DNA of 64,000 bases from PALG01 sp964495885. GTDB taxonomy: Bacteria > Bacteroidota > Bacteroidia > Flavobacteriales > Flavobacteriaceae. The stretch spans positions 1 through 64,000 of the forward strand of contig CAZBWO010000002.1 in NCBI GenBank assembly GCA_964495885.1, in the 5' to 3' direction. Below, one piece after another: positions 33,518 to 41,654 of this stretch. Below the pieces are notes generated by a model. The model was not told the DNA's origin, searched no databases, and saw nothing but the letters and a program-made list of their open reading frames with translations. How positions within the stretch are numbered: the stretch's first letter is position 1; every line of letters begins with the position of its first letter. A program made the position numbers and the translations under genes.

Positions 33518-34735
33518 TTAGCGCACTAATTTTTTTGGGAAAACTCCAACTTTCACCATGCATTGCCGCATCATTTCGTAGGTACGTTCAATATCGTTGT
33601 CCAACCCAATACTGAAACGTATCAACCCATCTGAAAGCCCCATTTCTTTTTGTTCGTCTTCGGGAATTTCAGAGGAGGTAGAGGTGCCTGGCGCACTAAA
33701 CAAAGTCTTATAAAATCCTAGACTTACTGCTAAGTACCCTAAGTTATGCTCTTGCATTAATTCCATCAATTCATTGGCTTTGTCAAGACTGCCTACATCA
33801 ATGGTAAGCATACCTCCAAATCCGTATTCTTCATTCATCATGCTTTTAAAGAGTTCATGACCTCGATGAGAAGGAAGTCCAGGATAGACTGTTTTCAATC
33901 CATCTGCTTCAAAACGCTTCGCTAAGTAGTGCGCATTTTTGCTGTGCTGTTTCATTCTAATGTGCAAAGTGCGCAGGTTTTTTAAAACGGAAGCTGCCCG
34001 CATACTATCCATAGAGGGTCCCAGTAGCATACTGGCTCCATCGTTGACATTTCGGAGATTGTTAATTAACTCTTGGCTTCCGCAGGTAACACCTCCCATG
34101 GTATCACTACTTCCATTGATAAATTTAGTCAAGCTATGCAACACTACATGAGCTCCCAATTTAGCTGGAGAAATACTTAAAGGGGAGAAGGTGTTATCTA
34201 CCAATAAATGAAGTCCGTGCTTATTTGCCAATTGTGCAAGGGCAGGAATATTGGCCACTTCCAACAAGGGGTTGCTCACACTTTCGCAATAGATTACCTT
34301 GGTGTTGGGCTGAATTGCCGCTTCAACAGCTTCCAGATTGGTGATATCCACAAATGAAGTTTCAATCCCAAATTTGGGGGCGAAGTTTTTCAGGAAAGCA
34401 TAGGTTCCTCCATAGATCGTTCTACTTGAAACTAAATGATCCCCCGCATTGCAAAATTGCATTAAAGTAGGGGTAATGGCACCCATTCCTGTGGCAGCTA
34501 CATGAGCGGTTTCTGTTCCTTCCATTGCTGCTAAGGCTTCCCCTAGGTATAAATTGGATGGGGAACTGTGTCTTGAGTACAAGTAGCAACCTTCCGCATT
34601 GCCTTCAAAAGTGTCGAACATGGTTTTCGCGGAAAGAAAAGTATACGTAGAAGAATCTGAAATGGAGGGATTAACTCCTCCAAATTCTCCAAAATATTGC
34701 AAGTCCTGAATTTTGTCTGCGGGATTGAATGGCAT
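33518..34735 (-). CDS. Cys/Met-metabolism PLP enzyme, methionine gamma-lyase-like
   Basis: A 405-residue gamma-family PLP enzyme. The PLP lysine is in HSLTKFINGSSDTMGG; the phosphate loop is ATGMGAIT; the Tyr-x-Arg pair is YSRHSSPS; the stacking residue region is SRTIYGGTYAF; the end has IRFSIGLDN. It could be a methionine gamma-lyase (making methanethiol, ammonia and 2-oxobutanoate) or a cystathionine lyase/synthase; sequence alone does not decide. The divergent neighbour is an Lrp/AsnC regulator, the usual partner of methionine or branched-chain amino acid catabolic genes, which favours the lyase. Its promoter is a near-perfect Bacteroidota one. Confidence 0.85.
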   Translation of the reverse strand: MPFNPADKIQDLQYFGEFGGVNPSISDSSTYTFLSAKTMFDTFEGNAEGCYLYSRHSSPSNLYLGEALAAMEGTETAHVAATGMGAITPTLMQFCNAGDHLVSSRTIYGGTYAFLKNFAPKFGIETSFVDITNLEAVEAAIQPNTKVIYCESVSNPLLEVANIPALAQLANKHGLHLLVDNTFSPLSISPAKLGAHVVLHSLTKFINGSSDTMGGVTCGSQELINNLRNVNDGASMLLGPSMDSMRAASVLKNLRTLHIRMKQHSKNAHYLAKRFEADGLKTVYPGLPSHRGHELFKSMMNEEYGFGGMLTIDVGSLDKANELMELMQEHNLGYLAVSLGFYKTLFSAPGTSTSSEIPEDEQKEMGLSDGLIRFSIGLDNDIERTYEMMRQCMVKVGVFPKKLVR

Positions 34736-34754
34736 AACTTAATTTTTATACCAT

Positions 34755-34785
34755 CAAAAGTATGGATAAGCTGTTTATTTGTCAA
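34755..34785 (-). promoter_or_regulatory. Promoter of the lyase gene
   Basis: On the minus strand TTG (34785-34783, within TTGACA) and TACTTTTG (34762-34755) are 20 bases apart. The shared ~158-base divergent region is very A+T-rich, as expected for Lrp-type binding. Confidence 0.75.
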
Positions 34786-34893
34786 TGATATTAATCATAA
34801 TTAGATTATATTTCTTTCATATTTAAAATATTCAGTTTATTAAACATATATTTACTCATTACAAATGCTTTTATAGAAAAATTTTCAGATGAT

Positions 34894-35346
34894 ATGGATG
34901 CTATTGATAAGTCACTTTTAGGGTTACTACAAAAAGATTGCAAGCAAACCACTAAGGAGCTTTCCTTTAAATTGAACTTATCGGTTACCGCTGTGTATGA
35001 GCGCATCAAAAAAATGGAGCGGGAGGGGGTTATTCAACAGTATGTTGCTCTTTTGGATAAAGAAAAAATTGATAAGGAATTAATGGTGTTCTGCCAGATT
35101 AAACTCTTACAGCATTCTAAGGAGTATTTACAAAAATTTGAAAGTGAAGTCACAAAACTCGCAGAGGTGTTGGAGTGCTTCCATGTGAGTGGGGAATATG
35201 ATTACTTGCTAAAGGTAATTGTTAAAGACATGGAGCAATTCCGTACTTTTATGGTAACCAAGCTAACTACCTTGCAGCACATAGGCAGCACCCAAAGCTC
35301 TTTTGTGATTAATGAAGTGAAGAACACTACCCTTATTCCTTTATAA
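34894..35346 (+). CDS. Lrp/AsnC-family transcriptional regulator
   Basis: A 150-residue regulator with an N-terminal winged helix-turn-helix (LLGLLQKDCKQTTKELSFKL, LSVTAVYERIKKMEREGVI) and a C-terminal RAM effector-binding domain (VSGEYDYLLKVIVKDMEQF). Lrp-type proteins sense amino acids and regulate the adjacent metabolic gene, here the divergent methionine gamma-lyase-like enzyme. The start at 34894 gives the standard MDAIDKSLL opening. The next gene starts on the base after its stop, so the CPBP-like membrane protein is co-transcribed. Confidence 0.93.
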   Translation: MDAIDKSLLGLLQKDCKQTTKELSFKLNLSVTAVYERIKKMEREGVIQQYVALLDKEKIDKELMVFCQIKLLQHSKEYLQKFESEVTKLAEVLECFHVSGEYDYLLKVIVKDMEQFRTFMVTKLTTLQHIGSTQSSFVINEVKNTTLIPL

Positions 35347-35982
35347 ATGAAACACCAAAATTACAAACTCACCGAACTGTTTCTTTTGTTTGTGCTATTT
35401 CCTGTTTCCTTATCTATAGATTATCCTGTCCTATGGAAATTGAGTATAGGGGGTATTGGTTTTGGGTATTTACTGTGGATTTACTTTCGGGTGGAAAAAG
35501 GTAAACTGAATATCCGCCAACGATTACGGTCGAGACTTTTTTGGAGACACACGCTCATTATTTTTGGACTACTCGCCATTGTCACCTCTCTTTATGTGGG
35601 CATGCTAGCTCCACAGCATCTTTTTTTTGTACCCCTTCAAAAACCATTGCTGTTTCTTTTTATTATTGCTGTCTATACCTTCTTTTCGGTATTGCCGCAA
35701 GGTTTTTTGTACCGAAGTTTTTTCATGAAACGCTATGGGGGTCTTTTTCAGCGTAAGTCGATCCTGATTTTCATAAATGGAATCCTTTTTTCATTGGCCC
35801 ATCTATTCTTTCGGAATACCTTGGTTTTGGTAATCACCTTCATTGGCGGAATCCTTTTTGCGTGGAGTTACCTGAAATTTAAGTCGGGAACATTAGTCAA
35901 CATCCAACATGCCCTCTACGGAAACTGGCTCTTTGCTGTAGGAATGGGACAAATGCTTGGTTTTCCGGGAATGGAAAATTAA
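35347..35982 (+). CDS. CPBP (Rce1-like) family membrane protein, probable inactive protease
   Basis: A 211-residue protein with about six membrane helices. Motifs of the CPBP/Rce1 glutamic protease family are partly present: FSLAHLFF matches motif 2 (FxxxH), and NIQHALYGNW matches motif 3 with its His and Asn. Motif 1, normally EExxxR, is PQGFLYR (about residues 117-123), so the catalytic glutamate pair is missing while the Arg is kept. It is likely a non-peptidase member or uses another residue. It is translated directly after the Lrp regulator. Its role is unknown. Confidence 0.7.
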   Translation: MKHQNYKLTELFLLFVLFPVSLSIDYPVLWKLSIGGIGFGYLLWIYFRVEKGKLNIRQRLRSRLFWRHTLIIFGLLAIVTSLYVGMLAPQHLFFVPLQKPLLFLFIIAVYTFFSVLPQGFLYRSFFMKRYGGLFQRKSILIFINGILFSLAHLFFRNTLVLVITFIGGILFAWSYLKFKSGTLVNIQHALYGNWLFAVGMGQMLGFPGMEN

Positions 35983-35993
35983 TACTTCCTTAA

Positions 35994-36024
35994 TTGCCTT
36001 TTCATGGGGAGTATTGTACCTTTG
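35994..36024 (+). promoter_or_regulatory. Promoter of lpdA
   Basis: TTG (35994-35996) and TACCTTTG (36017-36024) are 20 bases apart; the ATG follows 20 bases later. Confidence 0.75.
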
Positions 36025-36044
36025 TTTTTTCAAATTAGATTCCT

Positions 36045-37448
36045 ATGAATACATATGACGTTGCAATTATTGGGTCCGGCCCCGGTGGGTATGTGGCCGC
36101 CATTCGTTGTGCCCAATTGGGTATGAAAACGGCTATTATTGAAAAATATAACACCCTTGGCGGTACTTGCCTAAATGTGGGGTGTATCCCCAGTAAAGCG
36201 CTGTTGGATTCTTCACACCATTATGAAGATGCAGTAAAGCACTTTGAAGAACACGGTATAGAAATACCTGGTGAAATAAAAGTGAATTTTAAAAAGATGG
36301 TGGAAAGAAAAGCGGCCGTAGTAGAGCAAACCACAAAAGGTATCAACTTTTTGATGGACAAAAATAAAATTGAGGTTTTTACCGGGATGGGCTCTTTCAA
36401 AGATGCTACCCATATCGAAATTGCTTCGGAAGGGAAAACCGAAACCATTGAAGCAAAAAACACCATTATTGCTACAGGAAGTAAACCCGCAACACTTCCA
36501 TTTATTGAAATAGACAAAGAACGTATCATTACATCCACGGAAGCGCTGAGTCTTTCCGAAATTCCAAAACACCTTATTGTCATTGGTGGAGGGGTTATTG
36601 GCCTTGAATTAGGACAAGTATATCGACGTTTGGGTGCCGAGGTTTCCGTTGTGGAATATATGGATCGTATCATTCCAACAATGGATGGCGCACAAAGTAA
36701 GGAACTCATGAAAGTGATGAAGAAACAAGGGGTAAAATTCTATGTTTCGCATAAAGTTTCCGAAGTAAGCCGAAAGGGCAAGACTATCACTGTAAAAGCT
36801 ACCAACAAAAAGGACGAGGAGGTTACATTTGAAGGTGACTATTGTTTGGTTTCCGTGGGAAGAAGGCCGTACACAGACGGACTTAATTTAGGGAATGCCG
36901 GGGTGAAGGCCAACGAACGCGGACAAGTAGCCGTGAACGATCACTTACAGACCAATATTTCCAATATTTATGCGATTGGAGATGTGGTTCGGGGTGCGAT
37001 GCTGGCACATAAAGCGGAAGAAGAAGGCGTCATGGTTGCTGAAATTTTAGCAGGCCAAAAGCCGCATATTGATTACAATTTAATTCCTGGAGTCGTATAT
37101 ACTTGGCCGGAAGTAGCTTCCGTAGGAAAAACCGAAGAACAGTTGAAAGAAGAAGGTATTTCTTATAAAAGCGGTCAATTTCCTATGCGGGCTTTGGGTA
37201 GAAGCCGTGCTAGCGGGGATACCGATGGTTTTGTAAAAATCCTGAGTCATGTAGATACTGATGAGGTGTTGGGAATCCATATGGTTGGAGCCCGTGTTGC
37301 CGATTTGATTTCTGAAGCCGTGACCGCTATGGAATTCCGTGCCAGTGCTGAGGATATCGCAAGAATGAGTCATGCACACCCAACTTATGCTGAAGCCGTG
37401 AAGGAAGCTGCATTGGATGCCACTGATAAGCGGGCATTACATTTTTAA
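36045..37448 (+). CDS. lpdA: Dihydrolipoyl dehydrogenase
   Basis: A 467-residue flavoprotein, full length for E3. It has the FAD-binding GSGPGGYVAAIRCAQLG, the redox disulfide in GGTCLNVGCIPSKALL, the NAD-binding GGGVIGLELGQVYRRLGAEV, AIGDVV, and the C-terminal His-Glu pair region HAHPTYAEAVKEAA. It reoxidises lipoamide in pyruvate, 2-oxoglutarate and branched-chain 2-oxoacid dehydrogenases and glycine cleavage. No E1 or E2 genes are nearby, as is usual for a shared E3. It is a single-gene unit between a clear promoter and a strong terminator. Confidence 0.96.
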   Translation: MNTYDVAIIGSGPGGYVAAIRCAQLGMKTAIIEKYNTLGGTCLNVGCIPSKALLDSSHHYEDAVKHFEEHGIEIPGEIKVNFKKMVERKAAVVEQTTKGINFLMDKNKIEVFTGMGSFKDATHIEIASEGKTETIEAKNTIIATGSKPATLPFIEIDKERIITSTEALSLSEIPKHLIVIGGGVIGLELGQVYRRLGAEVSVVEYMDRIIPTMDGAQSKELMKVMKKQGVKFYVSHKVSEVSRKGKTITVKATNKKDEEVTFEGDYCLVSVGRRPYTDGLNLGNAGVKANERGQVAVNDHLQTNISNIYAIGDVVRGAMLAHKAEEEGVMVAEILAGQKPHIDYNLIPGVVYTWPEVASVGKTEEQLKEEGISYKSGQFPMRALGRSRASGDTDGFVKILSHVDTDEVLGIHMVGARVADLISEAVTAMEFRASAEDIARMSHAHPTYAEAVKEAALDATDKRALHF

Positions 37449-37463
37449 TAGAAACTATGATAT

Positions 37464-37497
37464 AAAAAAACCGTCCGTTCTGGACGGTTTTTTTCTT
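37464..37497 (+). terminator. Rho-independent terminator after lpdA
   Basis: AAAAAAACCGTCC, loop GTTCT, GGACGGTTTTTTT: a 13-base symmetrical stem counting the A/T tracts, which could act in both directions. Confidence 0.92.
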
Positions 37498-37541
37498 TTC
37501 AATATCTTTGAAATGAATCACACAAACTTTGCTGTTTATCC

Positions 37542-38846
37542 TTGCGGTTAGAACGTACATATCCATTTCAGCTATCCCCAGATTTCAAAAAGAAACTTTT
37601 ACACTGGGCGCAGCAGCATGAAGAAGTCATCTGGCTTGACTCTAACAGCTATCCACGACAATACGATTCACACGAGGCCATTCTAGCAGTAGATGCATTT
37701 ACGGTTTTAAAAACAGATTATTTTGATGCCTTTGGAGAATTGCAGGCTTATCAGGAAACCAGTAAAGACTGGCTCTTTGGCTATCTGTCCTATGATTTAA
37801 AAAATGATGTAGAGCGATTGACCTCAAGAAATCACGACGGGCTTCATTTTCCCGAGCTCTACTTCTTTCAGCCTAAAAAAATATTTTTCTTTTCAAAGAC
37901 TTCCGTAACAATCTCCTATTTAAACCTTGTTTCAGATGAAATTGATGAAGATTGGAATGCCATACTTCATGCTGATGTCCCAGCAACTTCCGAAGCAAAT
38001 AAAGCCAATCCTATTAAAATCCATTTACGTACTTCCAAGGATGCGTATTTTGAAAAGGTAAATCAAATGTTAAGTCATATTGAGCGGGGCGATATTTACG
38101 AAGCCAACTTTTGCCAAGAATTTTATGCAGAAGATGTAGATTTAAGTCCGTTGCGTACCTATTGGCATTTGAATACCATATCTCAATCGCCATTTGCTCT
38201 TTTTTTAAAACTTGAACACCATTATGCATTTTCTGCTTCTCCAGAGCGTTACTTAAAACGTACGGGGGAAAAAGTAATTTCACAGCCCATTAAAGGTACT
38301 GCCAAACGAGCGGTAAACGCATCGGAAGATGCTGCAATTGCATTGGCGCTTCAGCAGGATCCAAAAGAACGAAGTGAAAATATTATGATAGTGGATTTGG
38401 TTCGCAATGATCTTTCAAGAGTAGCGGTAAAGGGGAGTGTCACTGTGGAAGAACTTTGTGGGGTGTACACTTTTGAGCAGGTACACCAGCTTATTTCAAC
38501 CATAGGTTGTGAAGTCCCTATGGAAAAACCTTCCGTAGAAATTATTAAAAACACCTTCCCCATGGGAAGTATGACAGGAGCACCAAAAGTTTCCGCCATG
38601 AAAATCATTGAAACATTGGAAGATGCAAAACGCGGACTTTATAGTGGAGCCATTGGGTACTTTGCCCCAAATGGAGACTTTGATTTTAACGTAGTGATAC
38701 GAAGTATTTTTTTCAATCAGAAAACACAATATGTAAGTTATTCAGTTGGAGGTGCCATCACAGCAGGTTCAATACCAGAGCGTGAATATGAAGAATGTCT
38801 GCTGAAGGCAAAAGCAATGCGGGAAGCATTGGAAGGTGCTCACTAA
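37542..38846 (+). CDS. pabB: Aminodeoxychorismate synthase component I (PabB-like)
   Basis: A 434-residue chorismate-binding enzyme. Family segments include RGDIYEANFCQEF, FSASPERYLKR, PIKGTAKR, IMIVDLVRNDLSRVA, the FPMGSMTGAPKVSAMKIIE block and VGGAITAGSIPEREYEE. It aminates chorismate on the way to 4-aminobenzoate and folate; anthranilate synthase or menaquinone-specific isochorismate synthase are less likely given the short N-terminal domain and the PIKGT motif. The best start is TTG at 37542 (then CGG TTA GAA); the nearest upstream ATG (37513) is out of frame. A weak start may keep expression low. Confidence 0.85.
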   Translation: MRLERTYPFQLSPDFKKKLLHWAQQHEEVIWLDSNSYPRQYDSHEAILAVDAFTVLKTDYFDAFGELQAYQETSKDWLFGYLSYDLKNDVERLTSRNHDGLHFPELYFFQPKKIFFFSKTSVTISYLNLVSDEIDEDWNAILHADVPATSEANKANPIKIHLRTSKDAYFEKVNQMLSHIERGDIYEANFCQEFYAEDVDLSPLRTYWHLNTISQSPFALFLKLEHHYAFSASPERYLKRTGEKVISQPIKGTAKRAVNASEDAAIALALQQDPKERSENIMIVDLVRNDLSRVAVKGSVTVEELCGVYTFEQVHQLISTIGCEVPMEKPSVEIIKNTFPMGSMTGAPKVSAMKIIETLEDAKRGLYSGAIGYFAPNGDFDFNVVIRSIFFNQKTQYVSYSVGGAITAGSIPEREYEECLLKAKAMREALEGAH

Positions 38847-38917
38847 TACTAATAGCTTTATAATATTAGTTTTTTTACTTATAAATATTAATTATTAGTT
38901 TTAAAACTTATATTTTG

Positions 38918-38925
38918 TATATTTG
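38918..38925 (+). promoter_or_regulatory. -7 element of the satD-like gene
   Basis: TATATTTG is an exact -7 element 17 bases before the ATG, in an extremely A+T-rich 96-base gap after pabB. At -33 only TTA is present. Confidence 0.6.
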
Positions 38926-38942
38926 CGTTCATAAACAAGATT

Positions 38943-39635
38943 ATGGAGCATTATGTGGTTATATCGGGGGATGTGATTTCTTCAACCAGTTTAAGTAGGT
39001 CTCACAAGGAAGGATTAGAAGAAGGGCTATCTCAATTATTGAATGATTTAACACATCATTTTGACTGTTATGGAAGGGTCATCAAAGGAGATTATTTAGA
39101 ATGTGTGGTTCCCAATCCAAAGCATGGACTTCGGGTAGCGATGGCTATTAAAAGTTTTGTGAAAACGGTCCCGGTTGCATTGGAAGTATACGATGAGCGT
39201 AAACGCAGGGCTCAAAAATTTAAAGAACATGGGATTCGATTGGCAATTGGATACGGAACCTTGGAGCGCTACGAACCTCTTGACGGAATTATTGATGGAG
39301 AAGCCATTTATTTGTCTGGAAGGGAAATTAGTTCCCTAACCCCAACGTACAATAAAGAACGAATCGTCATTAAAAACACCTTGTTTTTTACTTCAAAAAA
39401 TGATGATTACAACGAAAGATTCGAACCTTTGTTATCTTTGTTAGACGTCTTAATGGGTAAGGCAACTTCCAGGCAATGTGAGGTAGTATATCAAAAGTTG
39501 TTGAATAAAGAGGAGCCTGAAATTGCTCAGCTTTTGGGAATAGGACAGTCTGCCGTGAATCAACATTCTACAAGTGTGGGATGGAACGCTATTGAAAAAG
39601 CGGTTCAATATTTTAATAAGGTGGTAGCATTATAA
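38943..39635 (+). CDS. SatD-family protein with cyclase-like pattern and C-terminal HTH
   Basis: A 230-residue protein that I assign to the SatD family, whose function is unknown. The N-terminal ~150 residues read like a class III nucleotidyl cyclase fold: VVISGDVISSTSL (first metal Asp), IKGDYLECVVP (second metal Asp), IRLAIGYGTLE and DGEAIYLSGREIS, in the order of the cyclase motifs. Residues ~180-230 look like a helix-turn-helix (EIAQLLGIGQSAVNQHSTSV). If the reading is right, it is a nucleotide-binding sensor or cyclase attached to a DNA-binding end. It is followed 2 bases later by a DUF3307 membrane protein and then tilS. The cyclase similarity is my pattern recognition and is untested. 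Confidence 0.72.
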   Translation: MEHYVVISGDVISSTSLSRSHKEGLEEGLSQLLNDLTHHFDCYGRVIKGDYLECVVPNPKHGLRVAMAIKSFVKTVPVALEVYDERKRRAQKFKEHGIRLAIGYGTLERYEPLDGIIDGEAIYLSGREISSLTPTYNKERIVIKNTLFFTSKNDDYNERFEPLLSLLDVLMGKATSRQCEVVYQKLLNKEEPEIAQLLGIGQSAVNQHSTSVGWNAIEKAVQYFNKVVAL

Positions 39636-39637
39636 AT

Positions 39638-40342
39638 ATGGATATTAACGTATTATTGGTCCTTCAGTTATTGGCACATATTGCCGCCGATTATTTTTTT
39701 CAATCACAACGCATGTCTGATGAGAAAAATGAATACGGATTTAAAAGTAAATACCTGGGAAGACACATACTTATTGTGTTTATCCTTTCGTGGGTTTGTT
39801 CATTGCAATTGCAATTTTTTGTTGCCGCTGCTATCATTGCAATTCTTCATTATTTTATTGATGCTTTGAAATCAAGCTTTAATCGGAATGCTAGTTTTGG
39901 AAAATATGCTTTTTTTATAGATCAAGGTTTACACCTCTTGGTCCTTGGGTTGGTTTCTTTTTTGTTTGATCATTATTATGGATGGGACCCTATTTGGGAG
40001 CTACCCATTTCATTGAAGCACTTAATGATTGTTACGGCTTTTTTACTCTGCCTAAAACCTGCAAATATCTTTATACGTGAATGTTTTAGGGCGGCACAAG
40101 TACCCATGGTAGGAGATGATGAACTTCCAAATGCCGGAAAATTAATTGGTATACTGGAACGTATACTAACCCTTACCTTTATCATTATTGGTCAGTTTCA
40201 AGCAGTAGGACTCTTAATTGCGGCGAAGTCTATTTTACGGTATAAGGATTCTGAAACCCCAAAAACAGAATATGTCCTTATTGGAACCATGTTAAGTTTT
40301 GGGGTGGCGATTATGTTAGGGATTCTTATTAACTCATGGTAA
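39638..40342 (+). CDS. DUF3307 membrane protein
   Basis: A 234-residue protein with about six to seven helices. The start LQLLAHIAADYFFQSQRMSDEKN and the segment HYFIDALKSSF (His-Asp pair in a membrane setting) are typical of DUF3307. The family has no known biochemical role; the conserved polar residues (His, Asp, Gln, Arg) at membrane edges hint at a transport or hydrolase function. It is encoded 2 bases after the SatD-like gene, and tilS starts on the base after its stop. The fixed SatD-DUF3307 neighbourhood suggests they work together as a cytosolic sensor and membrane partner. Confidence 0.78.
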   Translation: MDINVLLVLQLLAHIAADYFFQSQRMSDEKNEYGFKSKYLGRHILIVFILSWVCSLQLQFFVAAAIIAILHYFIDALKSSFNRNASFGKYAFFIDQGLHLLVLGLVSFLFDHYYGWDPIWELPISLKHLMIVTAFLLCLKPANIFIRECFRAAQVPMVGDDELPNAGKLIGILERILTLTFIIIGQFQAVGLLIAAKSILRYKDSETPKTEYVLIGTMLSFGVAIMLGILINSW

Positions 40343-41653
40343 ATGCGTAACGATTTTCAGGTACATATTGAGGCTAATTTTCCTTTTCTGAAAAAAGAAA
40401 AACTATTGGTAGCCTGTAGCGGAGGATTGGATAGTGTTGTTTTAGCCTATCTTTTAAAAGAGCTCAATTACACCTTTGCATTGGCACATTGTAATTTTCA
40501 ATTACGCGGAAGGGAAAGTGATGAGGATGAAGCTTTTGTTTCAGAGCTTGCAGAATCATGGGGTATTCCTTTTTTTTCTGAAACCTTTGAAACCAATACG
40601 TATAAGGAAAATCATAAGGGTTCTATACAGATGATCGCCAGGGAATTGCGATATCAATTGTTTGAGGAATTGCTGAAGGATTTCAATTATGATTACGTGG
40701 TTACCGGTCATCACGCAGATGATTCCGCAGAAACGCTTTTAATGAATCTTTCACGTGGTTCTGGCATAAAGGGTTTAGTGGGAATTCCTGCAGTAAACGG
40801 AAATATTGTTAGGCCCATGCTGACTTTCTCGAGGGACACAATCCTTGAATTTGCAAAGACTGAAAAATTGTATTGGCGGGAAGATAGTAGCAATGCTAAA
40901 CAGGACTATTTGCGAAACAAAGTACGTCATGAAGTAGTTCCTATTCTGAAAAAAACGTTTCCCAATTGGCTACAGGGTGTGGGGCAAGCGCAAACACATC
41001 TTCGGGATTCGGAATCCTTGGTTGGCGATTATGTGCAGCTGGTGTCTAAGCTAGTGATGAAGGAAACGCCTGAAGGAATTGCCATAGATCTTCCAGCGCT
41101 TCAGGGGATGCCCAATTTTAAAGCATTACTTTATGAATTATTAGTTCCGTATGGTTTTTCGGCCTGGGACGATATTTTTCAATTAATGTATTCACAAAGT
41201 GGAAGGCAGGTGTTTTCTCAAGATTTCCGTTTGTTGAAAGACCGAAATCAATTGTTGCTCACCAAAATTCCTTCCGAAGAAAAAAAAGTGGAACAGAAAA
41301 TTGAAAAAAATATAAGTCAAATCGATACACCACTTCGAATGTCCTTTATTCCTAGCGATAAAATAGGAAACCTTTCCCCATCTGTGGTTTATGTAGATGC
41401 TGATTTGTTGGAGTATCCCTTAACGCTAAAAAAGTGGGAGTCTGGGGATGTTTTTCAGCCTTTTGGGATGCAAGGAAAAAAGAAATTGAGTAAGTTTTTT
41501 AAAGATGAAAAGTTATCTTTGGCAAGTAAGGAAAATACTTGGGTCTTATGGACCGGAAACGACATTGTTTGGATTGTAGGTTTAAGAGCCGATGACCGTT
41601 TCAAAGTGACCCCAAACACCAAGAATATTTTAAAGATTTCAGTAGCTGAATAA
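40343..41653 (+). CDS. tilS: tRNA(Ile)-lysidine synthase
   Basis: A 436-residue enzyme that attaches lysine to C34 of the CAU-anticodon tRNA(Ile) so that it reads AUA codons. The PP-loop ATPase motif is ACSGGLDSVVLAYLL; other family segments are HCNFQLRGRESDEDE, VTGHHADDSAETLLMNLSRG, IVRPML and EDSSNAKQDYLRNKVRHEV. The C-terminal domain (about 360-436) has the usual W..GD.F.PFGM.GKKK.SKFFKD pattern. It is directly downstream of the DUF3307 gene, so it probably relies on the SatD operon promoter, and it is followed 1 base later by dsbD. Confidence 0.95.
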   Translation: MRNDFQVHIEANFPFLKKEKLLVACSGGLDSVVLAYLLKELNYTFALAHCNFQLRGRESDEDEAFVSELAESWGIPFFSETFETNTYKENHKGSIQMIARELRYQLFEELLKDFNYDYVVTGHHADDSAETLLMNLSRGSGIKGLVGIPAVNGNIVRPMLTFSRDTILEFAKTEKLYWREDSSNAKQDYLRNKVRHEVVPILKKTFPNWLQGVGQAQTHLRDSESLVGDYVQLVSKLVMKETPEGIAIDLPALQGMPNFKALLYELLVPYGFSAWDDIFQLMYSQSGRQVFSQDFRLLKDRNQLLLTKIPSEEKKVEQKIEKNISQIDTPLRMSFIPSDKIGNLSPSVVYVDADLLEYPLTLKKWESGDVFQPFGMQGKKKLSKFFKDEKLSLASKENTWVLWTGNDIVWIVGLRADDRFKVTPNTKNILKISVAE

Positions 41654-41654
41654 T

